Origin: an uncultured Lachnospiraceae bacterium | GTDB taxonomy: Bacteria > Bacillota > Clostridia > Lachnospirales > Lachnospiraceae | Direction of reading: 5' to 3' | DNA length: 64,000 bases | Assembly (NCBI GenBank): GCA_947243855.1 | Contig: CAMXIK010000021.1 | Span: forward strand, 1-64,000 | Part shown: in pieces, positions 59,935 to 64,000 of the stretch | Position numbering within the stretch: position 1 is the first letter of the stretch | How the letters are laid out: each line of letters starts with the position of its first letter | Program-made: the position numbers and the translations under genes | Notes under the pieces: generated by a model | The model's database searches: none | What the model saw: the letters and a program-made list of their open reading frames with translations, nothing else | What the model was told of the DNA's origin: nothing

Positions 59935-61047
59935 ATGCCCCAATCCCCTTCTTACGAAAACTTAGAAATAGTGGCCGCCTCCTTTTGTCTGGAAGGCGAA
60001 CCAAAAGAAATAACCCCTTACGGGAACGGCCATATCAACGATACTTTCCTGCTCGTCTGCGAAGACGGCGGCACGGAACATACCTATATTTTACAGCGGA
60101 TGAACCACGCCATTTTTAAGAATCCCGCCGCCCTCATGGAAAATGTGGCAAACGTCACCGCCTATCTACAAAAAATCATTTCCGAAAAAGGCGGCAACCC
60201 TGACCGGGAAACTTTGCATGTCGTGAAAACGAAGAGCGGCGAAAACTATCATGAAGATAACTGCCATAACTTTTGGCGCGTTTTCCCTTTTATCGAGCAT
60301 ACCTTCTGTCTGGAAAAGGTGGAAAACGCCAGCGATTTCTACGACTGCGCCTTGGCCTTCGGCGGCTTTCAGCGGCAGCTTGCCTCCTATCCCGCCGATA
60401 CCCTGCATGAAACCATCCCCTTTTTCCATCACACGCCCTCCCGCTTCCGGGATTTCCAACAGGCAGTGGCGGCGGATGCTCTGGGACGCGCCTCTAGGGT
60501 ACAGGAGGAAATCGACTTCGCCCTTGCGCGGGAAGCGGATACCCATATCCTCACGGATCTGCTGGCCAAGGGAGAGCTGCCCTTGCGGGTAACGCACAAC
60601 GATACCAAATTAAACAACATTCTCTTCGACGCCTCCACCAGAAAGGCCCTATGCATCATTGATCTGGACACCATCATGCCGGGACTGTCCCTCTATGATT
60701 TTGGGGACTGCATCCGCACCGGCGCAAGCACCGGAGCTGAGGATGAACCCGACCTGTCCAAGGTGGAGCTGGATTTGTCCCTCTTTGAAACCTTTACCAA
60801 AGGGTTTTTAAAGGGCTGCGCTGGAAGCCTCACGCCGCTTGAAATCAAGCTTCTGCCTATGGGTGCGAAGCTTATGACCTTTGAGTGCGGCATCCGTTTT
60901 CTGGCGGACTTCCTTTCCGGAGACACTTACTTTAAGATTCACCGGGAAAACCAGAATTTAGACCGGGCCAGAACCCAGTTTAAACTGGTGGCCGATATGG
61001 AAAAGAAGTGGAAGGACATGGAAGAGATCGTCAGACGATTGAGCTGA
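59935..61047 (+). CDS. nahK: N-acetylhexosamine 1-kinase-like phosphotransferase
   Basis: A 370-residue APH-fold kinase. ITPYGNGHINDTFLLV is the nucleotide loop, RVTHNDTKLNNILFD holds the catalytic Asp and metal Asn (HxDxxxxN), and CIIDLDTIMPGLSLYDFGDCIRTGA follows. With LnpA it would phosphorylate the released GlcNAc or GalNAc at C1, feeding the Leloir-type galacto-N-biose pathway known from bifidobacteria. It begins one base after the lnpA stop, with GGAGGA inside lnpA as ribosome site. The epimerase and uridylyltransferase genes are not in this window. Confidence 0.88.
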   Translation: MPQSPSYENLEIVAASFCLEGEPKEITPYGNGHINDTFLLVCEDGGTEHTYILQRMNHAIFKNPAALMENVANVTAYLQKIISEKGGNPDRETLHVVKTKSGENYHEDNCHNFWRVFPFIEHTFCLEKVENASDFYDCALAFGGFQRQLASYPADTLHETIPFFHHTPSRFRDFQQAVAADALGRASRVQEEIDFALAREADTHILTDLLAKGELPLRVTHNDTKLNNILFDASTRKALCIIDLDTIMPGLSLYDFGDCIRTGASTGAEDEPDLSKVELDLSLFETFTKGFLKGCAGSLTPLEIKLLPMGAKLMTFECGIRFLADFLSGDTYFKIHRENQNLDRARTQFKLVADMEKKWKDMEEIVRRLS

Positions 61048-61068
61048 CATCAACTCGGCATACTTTTA

Positions 61069-61106
61069 CCTCGTAGGAATGGACTTCAAATTTCTACGGG
61101 GTTTTT
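61069..61106 (+). terminator. Terminator after nahK
   Basis: Arms CCTCGTAGGAAT (61069-61080) and ATTTCTACGGGG (61090-61101), followed by TTTTT. Confidence 0.75.
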
Positions 61107-61241
61107 GTTCCCAACTCTTATTGCAATTCTATTTTTATCTCTCACAGCGTATATATCACGCTAAAGCTACCTACTCTAAAATATGACATGAATTATGGTT
61201 AGAAAAAGACACTGGAGGTTATGGCAAAACGAAAGGGGAGA

Positions 61242-61820
61242 ATGGATAGAATGAAAAAATTCACAAAAGCAGCTTCACTCGCATTAGCCGGCGCTATGGT
61301 ATTTTCCACACCAGTCATGGCAAAAGAGACCGGCGCTCCGGTTGCCGTTTATCTGGAAGATTCTTCCGATGTAGGCGACCCTTCCATTACCGCCGCCGCT
61401 ATTGCGGAAGACAAATTAGTCGACGAGTATATGGCAAATGCAGTTACGGGAATTTGGGCTATGGATCAAGTTACCCCCGTCGCACAGGGCGGAAACGTAA
61501 TCCTCGACGGGAAACAGACGAATGTAACTTTCCCGGTTCTCAAACCTGAATTATCCCGTGTTTATTCTGCAAAAGATTACGCAGCCTCTTTGGGAGGAAA
61601 CGTAATGAATGTCGTAAAAATTGAAACACATGTAGGATTCGGCGTTGCCAATGTAAACTTCTATATGCCGGGCATTACCGGACAGGAGAACATTCACGTA
61701 TACGCTTACAATGAATCGACCAACACCTGGTCCGAGCTTACCGTTACCGAAAAGAGGGCGGATCATGTCGCTGTTGATATGACCGGTACTGGCGTGCTGG
61801 CGTTTATCGTAACACCGTAA
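61242..61820 (+). CDS. Secreted protein of unknown function
   Basis: About 192 residues with a clear signal peptide (KKFTKAASLALAGAMVFSTPVMA, cleavage before KETG) and no anchor. The mature part is Ala/Val/Thr-rich with beta-type patterns: GNVILDGKQTNVTFPVLKPELSRVYSAKDYAASLGGNVMNVVKIETHVGFG, and a closing WSELTVTEKRADHVAVDMTGTGVLAFIVTP. I do not recognise a domain; the ending recalls surface adhesin-like modules in Lachnospiraceae. ATG at 61242 or 61251 is possible, behind AAAGGGGAG. It has an independent upstream region after the nahK terminator. Confidence 0.75.
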   Translation: MDRMKKFTKAASLALAGAMVFSTPVMAKETGAPVAVYLEDSSDVGDPSITAAAIAEDKLVDEYMANAVTGIWAMDQVTPVAQGGNVILDGKQTNVTFPVLKPELSRVYSAKDYAASLGGNVMNVVKIETHVGFGVANVNFYMPGITGQENIHVYAYNESTNTWSELTVTEKRADHVAVDMTGTGVLAFIVTP

Positions 61821-61872
61821 TTATTGTAACGGCTGTAGTTTCCAGTGTCTTTTTGTAACCAATAATCAAAAT

Positions 61873-63270
61873 TTATTTTACCGTCTGCGACGCCCCGCTG
61901 CAATCCATCGGGTATTTTCCGTCAAAGCAGGCCCGGCACAAAGACAGGCCGCCCGCCATCTGCGCAAGATCCTCTTTTCGCAGATACCCTAAAGAATCCG
62001 CCCCGATCATTTCCCGGATCGCCTCCTCGCTGTGGTTCGCCGCAATGAGTTGGGAATTGGACGGTACGTCGGTGCCGAAATAGCATGGATAGAGAAAGGG
62101 CGGCGAGCTGATTCTCACATGCACTTCTCTTGCGCCCGCCTCTTTCAGCATACGGATCAGGTTGGCAATCGTAGTTCCCCGCACAATGGAATCGTCCACC
62201 AACACGATCCGCTTATCCTTTACCGCCGACTCCAACACGCTCAATTTCATGCGCACAGCGGACTCCCGCTCCCTCTGGGTAGGCTTAATGAAAGTTCTTC
62301 CTATGTAGCTGTTTTTATAAAAAGCCAGCCCGAAGGGAATCCCGCTCTCCTGCGCGTAGCCCTGCGCCGCGGGAAGCCCGGACTCCGGTACGCCCGTTAC
62401 CAGATCCGCCTCTACTGGATAGGTTTTTGATAGCATTTCTCCCGCACGGATTCTGGCGTCATACACCCGCACCCCGTCCATCACGCTGTCCAGTCTGGCA
62501 AAATAGATGTACTCAAAAATACAATGGGCGCACCGCTCCGCTTTTGGCAGCATCTGCGAACGAATTTCCCCGCCGGAAATGGTCACTACCTCGCCCGGCA
62601 GGATATCCCGCACAAATTCCGCTCCCACAGCCGCAAGCGCACAGGATTCCGAGGCCAGCACATAGGTCTGCTCCCTTTTCCCCAGACAGAGGGGTTTTAA
62701 ACCATAAGGGTCGCGCACCCCGATCAGCTTTCGGGGGCTCATGATAACCAGCGCATAGCCGCCTTTGATTTTTAAAGCCGTCTTGTAGACCGCCTCCTCC
62801 ACCGTGGCCGAATGCACCCGTTCCCTCGCGATATGGAAAGCGATCACCTCCGAATCCGTGGTGGTATGGAAAATCGCCCCGTTCTGAACCAGCTCCCATT
62901 TCAGTTCCGGCGTGTTGATTAAATTGCCATTATGAGCAAGCGCAAGCGTTCCCTTGATATAGGACAGCACAAGCGGCTGGGCGTTCTCCGCCACCGACGC
63001 CCCCGTCGTGGAATAACGCACATGCCCAAGACCGATATTGCCGTCCATCTTTTCCAAGACCTCTTTCGTAAGCACCTCGCTCACCAGACCCAGATCCTTG
63101 TGAAAGCACACGTTGCCCCGCTCCTTATCGGTTCTGGAAACCGCCATTCCACAGGCTTCCTGCCCTCTATGCTGTAGGGCGGTCAGCCCATAGTAAAGAG
63201 AAGACGCCACATTCTCTCCTTCCGGCCCGTACATGCCCACCACGCCGCAGGCTTCTTTTATTTCAGACAT
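61873..63270 (-). CDS. purF: Amidophosphoribosyltransferase
   Basis: First committed enzyme of purine synthesis: makes phosphoribosylamine from PRPP and glutamine. Of 465 aa. The N-terminal glutaminase uses Cys8 in EACGVVGMYG; in some relatives a short propeptide is removed to expose it. GLTALQHRGQEACGMAV and GHVRYSTTGAS follow. The PRPP motif is VLVDDSIVRGTTI near residue 345. ATG at 63270 follows GGAGGGA; the longer frame reaches into the repeat element. Other pur genes are not beside it. A copy of the structured repeat lies 36 bases upstream. Confidence 0.96.
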   Translation of the reverse strand: MSEIKEACGVVGMYGPEGENVASSLYYGLTALQHRGQEACGMAVSRTDKERGNVCFHKDLGLVSEVLTKEVLEKMDGNIGLGHVRYSTTGASVAENAQPLVLSYIKGTLALAHNGNLINTPELKWELVQNGAIFHTTTDSEVIAFHIARERVHSATVEEAVYKTALKIKGGYALVIMSPRKLIGVRDPYGLKPLCLGKREQTYVLASESCALAAVGAEFVRDILPGEVVTISGGEIRSQMLPKAERCAHCIFEYIYFARLDSVMDGVRVYDARIRAGEMLSKTYPVEADLVTGVPESGLPAAQGYAQESGIPFGLAFYKNSYIGRTFIKPTQRERESAVRMKLSVLESAVKDKRIVLVDDSIVRGTTIANLIRMLKEAGAREVHVRISSPPFLYPCYFGTDVPSNSQLIAANHSEEAIREMIGADSLGYLRKEDLAQMAGGLSLCRACFDGKYPMDCSGASQTVK

Positions 63271-63305
63271 TTTAAGTCCCTCCGTTTTTCTGACTCTGCT
63301 CATAC

Positions 63306-63425
63306 GCATAAGCAGACTCGAAATGCTTTGCATTTCTCCTTCGCGTTGCTCGTCATAAGGCTTTCAAAATATGTCCTCATGCAAGCATGATGCATATTTT
63401 GCAATCCTTCTGACTCTGCTTATTC
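63306..63425 (-). repeat. Structured dispersed element, copy 2 (5' of purF)
   Basis: Outer arms GCATAAGCAGA (63306-63316) and TCTGCTTATTC (63415-63425), one mismatch. Small hairpin GAAATGC-TTT-GCATTTC (63320-63336), conserved block TTCGCGTTGCTCGTC (63340-63354), and a long hairpin with CAAAATATG/CATATTTTG arms. Layout is identical to 2741-2860, with different but still pairing stems. Confidence 0.8.
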
Positions 63426-63428
63426 GCG

Positions 63429-63469
63429 CAAAAAGGGACAAAGAAATCCATATGGACTTCTTTGTCCCA
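63429..63469 (-). terminator. Terminator of the HEPN/MNT operon
   Basis: Arms GGGACAAAGAA and TTCTTTGTCCC (63433-63469), followed on the minus strand by TTTTT, directly beside the repeat element. Confidence 0.75.
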
Positions 63470-63523
63470 ACGCATTTATTTTATCACAGAAGATTTCTTT
63501 TTTCCAGTGTTCTTTTTATGATC

Positions 63524-63934
63524 TCATGCCCAATCTCCGCCAGCCTCTTCCAATTTCTTTTCCAATGTATTCTGCAAAACCACAAAGGCCGGCGTAAAGC
63601 TGTCCCGAATCAGCAACAGCATCTCATCTATCTCGTCGTCATCATAAATATGCACCGAGGTATTCCGCTTTTTTAACATAGTAAGCCATACCGCCGAATC
63701 TTCTACAAATCCAAACTTATAACCAAGCTGAAAAATCTCTCTGGGCGAGCCTGTTTCCGCGCCCTCGGCGCCATGTATCCTTAAAACCGCCTGCAACGCT
63801 TTCCATGCAAGTTCAAAAGTCAAATTGAATTGGCCGATCACGCCTGTCCTGTATATTTCGTTATCGTTTGCGAAATTGAAATCAGCGTTTTTCAACACAT
63901 TCAAACACTTTGTAAAATTATCAAGTTTTTTCAT
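63524..63934 (-). CDS. HEPN-domain protein, nucleotidyltransferase substrate-binding (HI0074) family
   Basis: A 136-residue helical protein: KKLDNFTKCLNVL, GVIGQFNLTFELAWKALQAVLRIHG, SPREIFQLGYKFGFVEDSAVWLTMLKKRNTSVHIYDDDEIDEML. The RNTSVH motif fits the HEPN RNase signature Rx4H. Such proteins pair with MNT nucleotidyltransferases as a toxin-antitoxin system in which the enzyme modifies the HEPN toxin. It overlaps the end of the upstream nucleotidyltransferase by 14 bases. Confidence 0.88.
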   Translation of the reverse strand: MKKLDNFTKCLNVLKNADFNFANDNEIYRTGVIGQFNLTFELAWKALQAVLRIHGAEGAETGSPREIFQLGYKFGFVEDSAVWLTMLKKRNTSVHIYDDDEIDEMLLLIRDSFTPAFVVLQNTLEKKLEEAGGDWA

Positions 63935-64000
63935 ATAGGATGATCCCGTCCCTTTCAATTTCTTGCTTTAAATCCTCGGAAACCGCCCCGCTGTCAACTA
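63921..64000 (-). CDS. MNT-type nucleotidyltransferase, C-terminal end only
   Basis: From the right edge the minus frame reads LVDSGAVSEDLKQEIERDGI, then ILYEKT and a stop at 63921. This is the typical ending of minimal nucleotidyltransferases (DGIILYE). The catalytic GSR...D.D part lies outside the window. It overlaps the HEPN start, as in known pairs. Confidence 0.75.
   Translation of the reverse strand, partial: VDSGAVSEDLKQEIERDGIILYEKT

Overview
The window looks like a chromosomal segment from a low-to-mid-GC Firmicute of the class Clostridia, most likely a gut Lachnospiraceae. The evidence is the SCIFF peptide and its radical-SAM maturase next to SecD, a HemZ-type enzyme, MecA, BlaI/BlaR1-type pairs, a YtrA-like GntR/ABC set, a DUF6033-like protein behind a sigma-D-type promoter (suggesting a flagellated relative), and a galacto-N-biose/lacto-N-biose phosphorylase with its sugar kinase. 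I cannot name the genus. No rRNA, tRNA or CRISPR array was seen.

Layout. 1-3.6 kb (minus): the scfA-scfB-secD cluster and a small TIGR04086-type membrane protein. 3.8-5.1 kb (plus): a CNNM/CBS transporter-like protein. 5-9.7 kb (minus): hisS-aspS-sseB-like-HAD phosphatase operon. 9.8-15.8 kb (minus): Tim44-like protein, methyltransferase, AAA ATPase with a nuclease-like tail, a TetR/MFS pair and a pyridoxamine-phosphate-oxidase-like protein. 16-21 kb: Rpn-type nuclease with tandem coiled-coil repeats, hemZ, phosphodiesterase, enolase. 21-28.8 kb (minus): two ABC systems under a GntR regulator. 28.8-36.8 kb: gpmI, YgjP-type protease, DEAD-box helicase, mecA, and a BlaI/BlaR1 pair in which BlaR1 carries an M23 peptidase domain. 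37-39.6 kb: two sigma-D-type promoters, each driving a gene, around an Rrf2 regulator and a CmpB-type membrane protein.

39.7-52.2 kb is an accessory patchwork that is visibly more AT-rich. It has a PHP/kinase/DeoR operon, a CPBP protease, a RelE/RelB module, several broken genes, an unusual carbamoyltransferase relative, a HIT protein, and a DNA-alkylation repair locus in which the modules of Ada occur as separate genes. Two parts of it are each bracketed by a directly repeated terminator, which suggests recombination at terminators.

52.2-57.7 kb: a compact five-gene operon (SCP2, alpha/beta hydrolase, condensation-type acyltransferase, acyl carrier protein, acyl-CoA/AMP ligase) diverges from a TetR gene, with two matching 15-bp operators between them. 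The TetR gene is followed closely by lnpA and a nahK-like kinase. 61-64 kb: a secreted protein, purF, and the end of a HEPN/MNT module.

The most interesting unexplained signals are: (1) a dispersed element of about 120 bp (2741-2860, 63306-63425) that keeps its fold through compensatory changes and lies just 5' of scfB and purF; (2) the split-Ada repair locus; (3) the standalone condensation/ACP/ligase operon; and (4) the paired sigma-D promoters. All functional statements come from reading the sequence and from family knowledge; no database search was run.
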